From contig JACXTO010000142.1 of the NCBI GenBank assembly GCA_016919565.1, positions 1-7,689 on the forward strand: a stretch of 7,689 nt of DNA. Reading direction: 5' to 3'. Each line of letters begins with the position of its first letter. The first letter of the stretch is position 1. The position numbers and the translations under genes were made by a program. Under the pieces are notes generated by a model that worked only from the letters and a program-made list of their open reading frames with translations, did no database searches and was not told the DNA's origin. This DNA is from Methanomassiliicoccaceae archaeon. Lineage in GTDB: Archaea > Thermoplasmatota > Thermoplasmata > Methanomassiliicoccales > UBA472. Below, piece after piece: positions 1 through 6,232 of the stretch.

Positions 1-793
1 CATCCAGGAGAAGGCGGGAATCGACTATGTCGTACCGTGTGGGACCACCGGTGAATCTGCAACCATGACGCACAAGGAGCACCTGAAGGTCATCGAGATC
101 GTCCTGGACCAAGTGAAGCGCACCCAGGTGATCGCGGGAGCCGGAAGCAACTCCACCCAGGAAGCCATCCAGCTGACCAAGGGCGCCAAGGACATGGGGG
201 CCAAGGCCATACTCTCGATCTCGCCCTATTACAACAAGCCGACCCAGAGAGGGATCATCAAGCATTACGAGACCATCGCGGACGCGGCCGACGTCCCCAT
301 CATCGTCTATAACGTTCCGAGCCGGACCGGGTCGAACATTCTTCCAGCTACCGTCCTCAAGCTGGCCGCCCACCCGAACATAATAGGGGTAAAGGAAGCA
401 AGCGGCAACATCGGGCAGATAATGGCCATATTGGCGAACGCTCCGAAGGGGTTCAGCGTCATGTCAGGCGACGATGCCATGACCTTCCCGATGATGTCCC
501 TCGGTGGAAACGGGGTGATCTCAGTGGCATCGAACGTTGCTCCCAAGGAAGTGTGCCTCATGGTCCATAGCGCCCTTGACGGGGACTGGATAGAGGCAAG
601 GAAGCAGCACTTCCATCTACTGGACCTGTTCAACAACCTGTTCATAGAGACCAACCCCATCCCGGTGAAGACCGCGCTGAGACTGATGGGCAGGACATCC
701 GGAACCTTCCGCCTTCCGCTATGCGACATGGAGCCTGCGAACCTGGAGATCCTGAGGAAGACGCTGGACCAGATAGGCCTGATCCCCCGGTGA
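1..793 (+). CDS. dapA: 4-hydroxy-tetrahydrodipicolinate synthase, 5'-truncated by window edge
   Basis: This enzyme condenses pyruvate with aspartate semialdehyde, the first step committed to lysine, as a cytosolic (beta/alpha)8-barrel of the DapA aldolase family. The reading frame is open from base 2 and ends with TGA at 791-793. The ATG at 65 is internal, because the active-site motif GTTGES is encoded before it (about 41-58). Further family motifs are SPYYNKPT, YNVPSRTG with the catalytic Tyr (codon 308-310) and the Arg of the same motif, GVKEASGN with the Schiff-base Lys (codon 392-394), SGDD, GGNGVISV and NPIPVK. Aligned from memory with E. coli DapA, about 29 N-terminal residues are missing, so the full protein should be close to the usual 290 residues. 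The residues that bind feedback lysine in E. coli (A49, H53, H56, N80, E84, Y106) all appear conserved. It is the first operon gene visible here, 27 nt before dapB. Related aldolases such as KDG aldolase or N-acetylneuraminate lyase share the fold, but the motifs and neighbours settle the call. Confidence 0.96.
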   Translation, partial: IQEKAGIDYVVPCGTTGESATMTHKEHLKVIEIVLDQVKRTQVIAGAGSNSTQEAIQLTKGAKDMGAKAILSISPYYNKPTQRGIIKHYETIADAADVPIIVYNVPSRTGSNILPATVLKLAAHPNIIGVKEASGNIGQIMAILANAPKGFSVMSGDDAMTFPMMSLGGNGVISVASNVAPKEVCLMVHSALDGDWIEARKQHFHLLDLFNNLFIETNPIPVKTALRLMGRTSGTFRLPLCDMEPANLEILRKTLDQIGLIPR

Positions 794-811
794 GGGGCGG
801 GACCGGACGAG

Positions 812-817
812 GGTGAT
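812..817 (+). promoter_or_regulatory. Shine-Dalgarno GGTGAT deciding the TTG start of dapB
   Basis: GGTGAT is complementary to the AUCACC of the 16S rRNA 3' end and sits 3 nt before TTG at 821. Between the dapA stop and 821 no ATG or GTG lies in the dapB frame, so the TTG start rests on this site. Confidence 0.75.
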
Positions 818-820
818 GAA

Positions 821-1600
821 TTGATCCGCGTGGTAGTTGGAGGGGCCACTGGCCGCCTTGGCTCTCTGATATGCAATAGCGTCAGGCAGCAGAAGGACAT
901 GCAGCTCGTGGGCGGCATCGTCTCCCAGGCCGGAGGGCACGCGGGAGGGGAGATCGCCCCGGGCGTCCTTGCCTTCGGGGCGGACCAAATTGCCGAGGCG
1001 CTGGCCAATGCCGATGTCTATCTAGACGCGACGAGCGCATCAGCCGCGGAGCAGAACCTGCTGCGCGTGCCGAGCCTGGGCGTCAATTGCGTCGTTGGCA
1101 CGACAGGCCTTTCAGAGGACTTCCTGAAGCGCTTCGAGGGATTGGTGGCCGAGAATGACATCTCTGCCGTCGTGACCCCCAACTTCTCGGTGGGCGTGAA
1201 CGTCTTCTGGAAGATGTGCGGTGTCCTTGCCGCCGTGCTCGAGGAATATGATGTGGAGATCATCGAGACGCATCACGACAAGAAGAAGGACGCGCCGTCC
1301 GGCACCGCCCTGAAGGCGGCCCAGATCGTGTCCGAGGTCACCGGCATCGAGAAGATGATCCATGGCCGGTCGGGCGTGACCGGGGCCAGGGGAAGGGAGA
1401 TCGGCATCCACTCCATCAGGGCCGGGGACGTGGTCGGCGAGCATACCATAATCTTCGCGGGCAACAAGGAGCGCATCGAGCTCACCCATCGGGCCCATTC
1501 CCGGGAGGCGTTCGCTGAGGGGGCGGTCACCGCCATCCGCTGGGTCTCGGCCAGGAGGGACAGCAAGGTGCACTCGATGGCCGAGGTGTTGGGGCTTTGA
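821..1600 (+). CDS. dapB: 4-hydroxy-tetrahydrodipicolinate reductase
   Basis: DapB reduces the DapA product to tetrahydrodipicolinate using NAD(P)H. The protein has 259 residues, slightly shorter than E. coli DapB. Its N-terminal Rossmann domain carries the dinucleotide motif GATGRLG at residues 8-14, with GTTG at 93-96. The catalytic and tetramerisation half shows NFSVGVNV (121-128) and the signature around HHDKK and DAPSGTA (151-163). His151 and His152 match the E. coli catalytic pair and Lys155 matches the proton-donor Lys163. RAGDVVGEHT (200-209) follows. The start is TTG, chosen because it directly precedes the IRVVV strand of the nucleotide fold, has a good SD sequence, and has no upstream ATG or GTG in frame. 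It lies 27 nt after dapA, and its TGA overlaps the lysC start within TTGA (1597-1600), which suggests translational coupling. Cofactor preference cannot be read confidently: the loop after the second strand (about residues 33-40) has no clear acidic discriminator residue. Confidence 0.96.
   Translation: MIRVVVGGATGRLGSLICNSVRQQKDMQLVGGIVSQAGGHAGGEIAPGVLAFGADQIAEALANADVYLDATSASAAEQNLLRVPSLGVNCVVGTTGLSEDFLKRFEGLVAENDISAVVTPNFSVGVNVFWKMCGVLAAVLEEYDVEIIETHHDKKKDAPSGTALKAAQIVSEVTGIEKMIHGRSGVTGARGREIGIHSIRAGDVVGEHTIIFAGNKERIELTHRAHSREAFAEGAVTAIRWVSARRDSKVHSMAEVLGL
1583..1588 (+). promoter_or_regulatory. Shine-Dalgarno GAGGTG for lysC
   Basis: GAGGTG lies inside the 3' end of dapB, 8 nt before TTG at 1597. 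It is 20 nt from the alternative ATG at 1609, which is too far, so it supports the TTG start. Confidence 0.6.
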
Positions 1601-2970
1601 TCAAGGTAATGAAGTTCGGGGGGACCAGCGTCGGGAACGAGAAGGCGCTCGGCAACCTCGTCTCGATCGTCAAGAACGAGCCGAGCCAGAAGGCGCTGGT
1701 GGTCTCCGCGATGTCGGGTGTGACCAACACCCTGATCGCGCTGATGAAGGACCCCGGGGCCTCGAACGATGCTTTCTATGACGAGCTGCTGAAGAGGCAC
1801 GTCCTGGCGGCCAGGACTCTTACGGACCAAAGCCAGCTCGACGACCTGGAGATGAAGCTCAGGCTCCGCATCTTCAACCTCCGGCAGACCGTGGAACGCT
1901 ACCACGCTGACAGCGCGGGCCGGGAGATGCTTCAGGATGCGATCGCATCGTGGGGGGAAAGGCTATCGTCCCTCATGGTCGCCTCGGTCCTGAAGGCGCA
2001 GGGATTGGACACCGTGGCCATGACCTCCGAGGAGGCTGGAATCGCTGCGGTCGGATTGCCTGGTAACGGCACAGCGGACCTGGAGCGGAGCGAGAAGAAC
2101 TTCCACAGCAACGTCCTGCCCATGATACTGGCTGGCCGGACCCCGGTACTGACCGGGTATTATGGCGCCGACTCCTCGGGCAGGCCGCTGACGTTCGGTC
2201 GCGGCGGTTCCGATTACTCCGGTTCGGTCGTCGGCTATGCCTTAGGGGCCAATGTGGTGGAGATCTGGACCGACGTGGACGGCTTCATGACCGCTGACCC
2301 GCGCATCGTTCCCTCCGCCCGAACCATCCGGGAGATGGATTACGGCGAGGCGGCGGAGCTGGCCTATTTCGGCGCGAGGGTGCTGCACCCGAGGACCATC
2401 GAGCCGGCCAGGAAGAGGAAGATCGTGGTCATGGTCAAGAACACCTTCCATCCGGACGGGGAGGGGACGAAGATACACGAGCTGCGCGCCTCGAGGAACG
2501 AGCTGCTGCGCTCGGTGGCGGTGAAATCGGACCTCAGCATACTCAAGGTATACTCGTCGGAGATCGTGTACAACCCCAGCCTGGTGGCGAAGCTCCTGGA
2601 ATCCGTGTCCGAGGACGGCGTCAGCACCTACGCCATATCGACCTCGCTCTCCACCCTGGCGATCGCGCTGCCGTCAGGGGCGGCGAAGCGCGTGTGCGAC
2701 AAGATCAGCAAGCTGGAGATGGGACAGATCGAGAAGGTTAGGATCAAGGACAATGTGTCATTGATCTGCACCGTCGGGGACGACCTCATCAACCACATGG
2801 GCGCGGCGGCCATGATATTCGATGCGGCCATGGAGGCGAAGGCGAACATCGAGATGATCTCCGAGGGGGCATCGGACGTCGCCCTGAACTTCGCTGTCCC
2901 GAGCGAGCAGGCGAACGATGTGGTTATCAGGATTCATGAGAGGTTCATTGCAGGCAGGACAGGTGGCTAA
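1597..2970 (+). CDS. lysC: aspartate kinase with C-terminal ACT domains
   Basis: Aspartokinase phosphorylates aspartate to aspartyl phosphate, the entry step for lysine, threonine and methionine. The protein is monofunctional, 457 residues, in the family's usual range, with no fused homoserine dehydrogenase. The N-terminal amino-acid kinase domain shows KFGGTSV (6-12), SAMSGVTN (37-44), SWGERLS (118-124), GRGGSDYS (201-208), TDVDG (225-229) and DPR (234-236), which are the usual substrate and ATP motifs. Two ACT regulatory segments follow, at about 312-360 and 386-450, the second containing ISEGASD (421-427). The first ACT segment reads ISTSLST (347-353) where many aspartokinases have a TSE motif, so effector binding may differ. 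The TTG start overlaps the dapB stop by 4 nt. ATG at 1609 would remove only four residues and leave a very short N-terminal strand, and the SD spacing favours TTG. Its place among dap genes argues that it mainly serves lysine synthesis. The general symbol lysC is used from family and context, without claiming lysine sensitivity. Confidence 0.94.
   Translation: MIKVMKFGGTSVGNEKALGNLVSIVKNEPSQKALVVSAMSGVTNTLIALMKDPGASNDAFYDELLKRHVLAARTLTDQSQLDDLEMKLRLRIFNLRQTVERYHADSAGREMLQDAIASWGERLSSLMVASVLKAQGLDTVAMTSEEAGIAAVGLPGNGTADLERSEKNFHSNVLPMILAGRTPVLTGYYGADSSGRPLTFGRGGSDYSGSVVGYALGANVVEIWTDVDGFMTADPRIVPSARTIREMDYGEAAELAYFGARVLHPRTIEPARKRKIVVMVKNTFHPDGEGTKIHELRASRNELLRSVAVKSDLSILKVYSSEIVYNPSLVAKLLESVSEDGVSTYAISTSLSTLAIALPSGAAKRVCDKISKLEMGQIEKVRIKDNVSLICTVGDDLINHMGAAAMIFDAAMEAKANIEMISEGASDVALNFAVPSEQANDVVIRIHERFIAGRTGG
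2961..2966 (+). promoter_or_regulatory. Shine-Dalgarno AGGTGG for the lysA GTG start
   Basis: AGGTGG sits 5 nt before GTG at 2972, at the very end of lysC. It favours GTG over the in-frame upstream ATGs at 2918 and 2936, which lie inside lysC. Confidence 0.65.
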
Positions 2971-2971
2971 C

Positions 2972-4231
2972 GTGCGTCAATTCAGCAATTCCGATGGACA
3001 GATGATGATCGGCGGCTCGAGGGCGACCGAGCTCGCGGAGCGATTCGGCACCCCGCTCTACGTGACCGACGAGAATGCGATCAGGGACAATTACCGCCGC
3101 ATCAAAGGCGCGTTCAAGCCTTACATGCCAGTGCGGGTGCATTACGCATGCAAGGCCAATGCCGCGCTGGCGATCCTGCGGGTGCTGCAGCAGGAGGGCA
3201 GCCATATCGATGCCGTCTCCATCGGGGAGGTGGACGCCTGCCTTCGGGCCGGGTTCCCGCCGGAGCGCATCCTCTACACCGGCGTCAACGTCTCGAACCG
3301 GGAGCTGGAGGCGCTTGTCAACCGCAAAGTGATGATCAACATCGACAGCTTCTCTGAGCTCAGGCGACTGGCGGAGATCTCCGATCGACCAAAGATATCG
3401 TTCCGCGTCAACCCGGGAGTGGGCGCGGGGCATCATGCCCACGTGGTAACTGGCGCCAAGAGCACTAAGTTCGGGATACCCAAGGACGAGATCGTCCGGG
3501 CATACGACGAGGCGCTGGAGCACGGGTTCATTCCGTTCGGCCTGCACGCCCATATCGGCGCTGGGGTGCAGGACGCCGCACCGTTCGCTGAGGTGACCGA
3601 CGTCCTGGTCGAGATCATGAACCAGGTGAAGGACCGGCTCGGCCTGAAGCTTGAGGTGCTGGACATCGGCGGAGGAGTGGGGATCCCCTATCGACCGGAC
3701 GAGAAGCCGATGGACCTGGACGCGTTCGCCAGCGAGGTCACCTCGCGCATCAAGGGCAAGTGCACCGCCACCACTGTCGCTATCGAACCAGGGAGGTTCA
3801 TCATCGCCGACACGACCGTCCTCCTGACCAGGGTGGTCGATGTGAAGACGACGCCCGACAAGAAGTTCTGCGGCGTGGACGCCGGGTTCAACACCCTCAT
3901 CCGGCCAGCGTTCTACGGGTCGTACCATCACGTGGCAGTGGCGAACAAGTTCGAGCGAACGGCCGAGGTGCTCTATGACGTCGTCGGACCGATCTGCGAG
4001 ACGGGGGACTTCCTCGCCAAGGACCGCTTGCTGCCGAAAGTGGACGAGGGTGACCTGATCGCGGTCTACGATACCGGAGCGTACGGCTTCACCATGTCCT
4101 CCAACTACAACCTGCGCGGTCGACCGTGCGAGGTGCTGGTGAAGGACGGGTTTGCCTCCGTAATCCGCGAAGCGGAGGGCATCGATGACATGCTCAGGCT
4201 GGAAAGGATCCCAACGAGGCTGATGATTTGA
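2972..4231 (+). CDS. lysA: diaminopimelate decarboxylase
   Basis: LysA decarboxylates meso-diaminopimelate to L-lysine, the last step of the pathway. It is a PLP enzyme of fold type III (alanine racemase-like barrel plus C-terminal beta domain). With the GTG start it has 419 residues, normal for the family. The motif YACKANA holds the PLP Schiff-base Lys61 (codon 3152-3154). Other signatures are GLHAHIG (His194 in HIG), DIGGGVG (glycines 233-235), EPGR (272-275), DAGFNTLIRP with Tyr315 just after, GPICETGD (Cys342 and Glu343, which reach into the partner subunit's active site) and GAYGFTMSSNYN (Tyr371). An in-frame ATG at 2918 would add 18 residues and a 53-nt overlap with lysC. GTG at 2972 is preferred for its SD sequence and 1-nt spacing from the lysC stop. 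Ornithine/arginine decarboxylase homologues exist, but the CEsGD and RPxxY motifs plus the operon make DAP decarboxylase secure. The tail reads NLRGRP where many homologues have NxRPRP, a minor change. Confidence 0.95.
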   Translation: MRQFSNSDGQMMIGGSRATELAERFGTPLYVTDENAIRDNYRRIKGAFKPYMPVRVHYACKANAALAILRVLQQEGSHIDAVSIGEVDACLRAGFPPERILYTGVNVSNRELEALVNRKVMINIDSFSELRRLAEISDRPKISFRVNPGVGAGHHAHVVTGAKSTKFGIPKDEIVRAYDEALEHGFIPFGLHAHIGAGVQDAAPFAEVTDVLVEIMNQVKDRLGLKLEVLDIGGGVGIPYRPDEKPMDLDAFASEVTSRIKGKCTATTVAIEPGRFIIADTTVLLTRVVDVKTTPDKKFCGVDAGFNTLIRPAFYGSYHHVAVANKFERTAEVLYDVVGPICETGDFLAKDRLLPKVDEGDLIAVYDTGAYGFTMSSNYNLRGRPCEVLVKDGFASVIREAEGIDDMLRLERIPTRLMI

Positions 4232-5058
4232 TGTTCTACAAGTACCACGGACTGGGAAACGACTTCATCGTGCTGGAGGACCTCAACGGCAAGGCTCCGA
4301 AGAGCCCCGAGTTCGCCAGGAAGCTCTGCCATCGTCGCTTCGGGATTGGGGCCGATGGCATCCTCTACATCACCCGCTCGAAGAAGGCGGATGCCGGCAT
4401 GAGGGTCCTGAACTCCGACGGATCGAAGGCAGAGATGTGCGGCAACGGCATCCGGTGCGTCGCGAAGCACCTCTATGACATGGGCATCGTCAAGAAGAGT
4501 AAAATGAGCATCGACACCCTGGCCGGCATCAAGCAGCTCGAATGCCAGGTCGAGTCGGGGGAGGTGACGAGCGTGACCGTCGACATGGGCGCTCCCGAGC
4601 TGGACTGTGAGAAGATACCGATGAAATGCCGCGGCACGTTCATCTCGGAACAACTGGACGTAGACGGCAGATACATCACCGGGACGGCGATATCCATGGG
4701 CAACCCCCATTTCGTGATCCTGGAACCTCTGAGCGAGGGTGCCATTAAGGAGCTGGGGCCGAGGATCGAGAGGCATCCGATGTTCCCCCGGAGGACCAAC
4801 GTGGAGTTCGCCGAGGTGCTCTCGGACCACATCGACGTCCGGGTGTACGAGCGGGGGGCGGAATGGACCTTGGCCTGCGGCACTGGCGCCTGCGCCACCG
4901 CGGTGGCTGCCGTATTGAATCGGAAAGTGCCAGAGTGCAAGGAGATCGAGGTCCGCCTGCCCGGCGGAAGCCTTTGGATTAATGTAGGCGAAAGGTTATC
5001 CTCGGTGACGATGCGCGGCCCCGCGGTGAGGGTGTACCGCGGCGAGCTGCAGGAGTGA
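4231..5058 (+). CDS. dapF: diaminopimelate epimerase
   Basis: DapF interconverts LL- and meso-diaminopimelate by a cofactor-independent two-cysteine mechanism. From ATG 4231 it has 275 residues, standard for the family, built as two similar alpha/beta halves. Visible motifs are HGLGNDF (6-12), FGIGADG (37-43), NSDGSKAEMCGNG with catalytic Cys70 (codon 4438-4440), GNPHFV (157-162), RRTNVEF (187-193), ERGAEWTLACGTGAC with catalytic Cys216 (codon 4876-4878) and RLPGG (242-246). Both catalytic cysteines are therefore present. The ATG overlaps the lysA TGA by one base (TGATG). A TTG at 4228 would add one residue; GAGG at 4216-4219 is 8 nt from that TTG and 11 nt from the ATG, so the TTG cannot be excluded in an operon where other genes use TTG. 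In an archaeon without peptidoglycan the product would feed only LysA. DapF is needed here because DapL yields the LL isomer. Confidence 0.96.
   Translation: MFYKYHGLGNDFIVLEDLNGKAPKSPEFARKLCHRRFGIGADGILYITRSKKADAGMRVLNSDGSKAEMCGNGIRCVAKHLYDMGIVKKSKMSIDTLAGIKQLECQVESGEVTSVTVDMGAPELDCEKIPMKCRGTFISEQLDVDGRYITGTAISMGNPHFVILEPLSEGAIKELGPRIERHPMFPRRTNVEFAEVLSDHIDVRVYERGAEWTLACGTGACATAVAAVLNRKVPECKEIEVRLPGGSLWINVGERLSSVTMRGPAVRVYRGELQE
5052..5055 (+). promoter_or_regulatory. Shine-Dalgarno GGAG for dapL
   Basis: GGAG within AGGAGTGAT, at the end of dapF, is 8 nt from ATG 5064 but only 2 nt from ATG 5058 and directly abuts GTG 5055. It therefore points to 5064 as the start. Confidence 0.6.
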
Positions 5059-5063
5059 TGGCG

Positions 5064-6224
5064 ATGACGTTCGAATATGCCAATCGAGTGAAGAAGATAC
5101 CGCCCTACCTTTTCGCGGAGATCGAGGAGAAGATCCGGATCAGGCAGTCCCAAGGAGTGGACATCATCGACTTCGGGATCGGCGACCCGGACATTCCCAC
5201 GCCGGACCCGATCGTCCAGGAGATCGCCAACCAGCTCAAGGATCCCCAGAATCACAATTATCCGACCTCGGTCGGCGAGTTCGAGACGCGCAAGGCCGTA
5301 GCCGACTGGTACAAGGTGCGCTTCGGGGTCGACGTCGAGCCGCAAGGGGAGGTATGCATCCTCCTCGGCAGCAAGGAAGGCCTGGCGAACCTGGCCCGGG
5401 CGTTCGTCAACCCGGGCGAGAAGGTGCTCGTCCCCGACCCCGCCTATCCCGTCTACGCTCAAGGGGCCGCTATGCTCTGCGACGCCGTCGCCGTCCGCGT
5501 TCCCCTGCAGCCCAAGCGCAACTTCTGGTTCGAGGACTCCCCCCGCGAGCTGGACCCAGAGGCGAAGGTGCTCTACATCAACTATCCCAACAACCCGACC
5601 GGCGCGGTGGCCACCGAGGAATACCTGCGTGGGCTGTACCGCTGGTGCGTGGAGACGCACACCATCATGGCATATGATAACGCCTATTCCGAGCTCACCT
5701 TCGACGACTATGTGGCGCCATCGATGCTGGAGATCGGGAAGGAGGGGACGATCGAGTTCGGCTCCCTGTCCAAGACGTTCAACATGACCGGCTATCGCCT
5801 CGGATTCGCCGTGGGCGACGCCGAGCTCATCAGCGGGCTGAAGAAGGTCAAGTCACAGATCGATTCCGGTGCGCCGAAATTCATCCAGAAGGCGGCGGTG
5901 ATGGCCTTGGATCAGTACACCAGTGCAGAGAGGCCGCCCCTGGTCATGGACAGCATCAAGATCTACGAGAAGAGGCGCAACGTGCTAGTGGCCGGATTGC
6001 GCGAGATGGGGTTCAAGGTCCCGATGCCCAAGGGAACCTTCTACCTTTGGTTCCCGATCCAGGGGAGCAGCCTGAGGTTCGCCGACAAGATGCTGGAGCG
6101 AGGCGTCGTGGTCACTCCTGGCATCGGCTTCGGGCCGGCCGGCGAAGGCTACGTGCGCATGGCGCTGACCCAACCGCTCAACCGGATCGAGGAAGCGCTG
6201 AAGCGGATGAAGAAGGCGCTGTGA
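5064..6224 (+). CDS. dapL: LL-diaminopimelate aminotransferase
   Basis: DapL converts tetrahydrodipicolinate straight to LL-diaminopimelate with glutamate as amino donor, bypassing the succinylase, acetylase and dehydrogenase routes. It is a class I/II, fold type I PLP aminotransferase of 386 residues from ATG 5064. Motifs in order are DFGIGDPD (36-43), NYPTSVG (65-71), YPNNPTG with the PLP-contacting Asn177, AYDNAYSE (Asp205 and Tyr208), SLSKTFNMTGYR with the PLP Lys237 (codon 5772-5774) and YVRMAL with the substrate carboxylate Arg365. The SLSKTFNMTG form resembles the DapL2 type known from methanogens and some bacteria, not the plant and chlamydial type; this is a family comparison from memory. 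By sequence alone another acidic or aromatic aminotransferase is possible. The identity rests heavily on lying after dapF in an operon with no dapC, dapD, dapE or ddh. Starts at GTG 5055 or ATG 5058 would add three or two residues, but SD spacing favours 5064. Its stop is 8 nt from the convergent pgk stop. Confidence 0.9.
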   Translation: MTFEYANRVKKIPPYLFAEIEEKIRIRQSQGVDIIDFGIGDPDIPTPDPIVQEIANQLKDPQNHNYPTSVGEFETRKAVADWYKVRFGVDVEPQGEVCILLGSKEGLANLARAFVNPGEKVLVPDPAYPVYAQGAAMLCDAVAVRVPLQPKRNFWFEDSPRELDPEAKVLYINYPNNPTGAVATEEYLRGLYRWCVETHTIMAYDNAYSELTFDDYVAPSMLEIGKEGTIEFGSLSKTFNMTGYRLGFAVGDAELISGLKKVKSQIDSGAPKFIQKAAVMALDQYTSAERPPLVMDSIKIYEKRRNVLVAGLREMGFKVPMPKGTFYLWFPIQGSSLRFADKMLERGVVVTPGIGFGPAGEGYVRMALTQPLNRIEEALKRMKKAL

Positions 6225-6232
6225 GCTCGCCA

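Noticed and set aside
65..67. ATG as the start of dapA
   Set aside because: The frame is open upstream to base 2 and encodes the essential GTTGES motif before this ATG, so the gene is cut by the window edge and does not begin here.
2918..2971. Longer lysA N-terminus from ATG 2918 or 2936
   Set aside because: These starts overlap lysC by 53 or 35 nt, while GTG 2972 has a well-spaced SD site and gives the usual protein length.
2945..3931. A 328-codon open frame on the minus strand
   Set aside because: It is antisense to lysA, has no family motif, and its composition reflects the complementary codons of lysA.
4473..5660. A 395-codon open frame on the minus strand
   Set aside because: It lies antisense to dapF and dapL, both full-length with intact active-site motifs. 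It has no recognisable domain, and long antisense frames are expected in GC-rich genes.
6215..6231. GGCG/CGCC inverted repeat at the dapL end as a terminator
   Set aside because: It has only a 4-bp stem with a 9-nt loop and no T-run follows, so it is indistinguishable from chance in GC-rich DNA.
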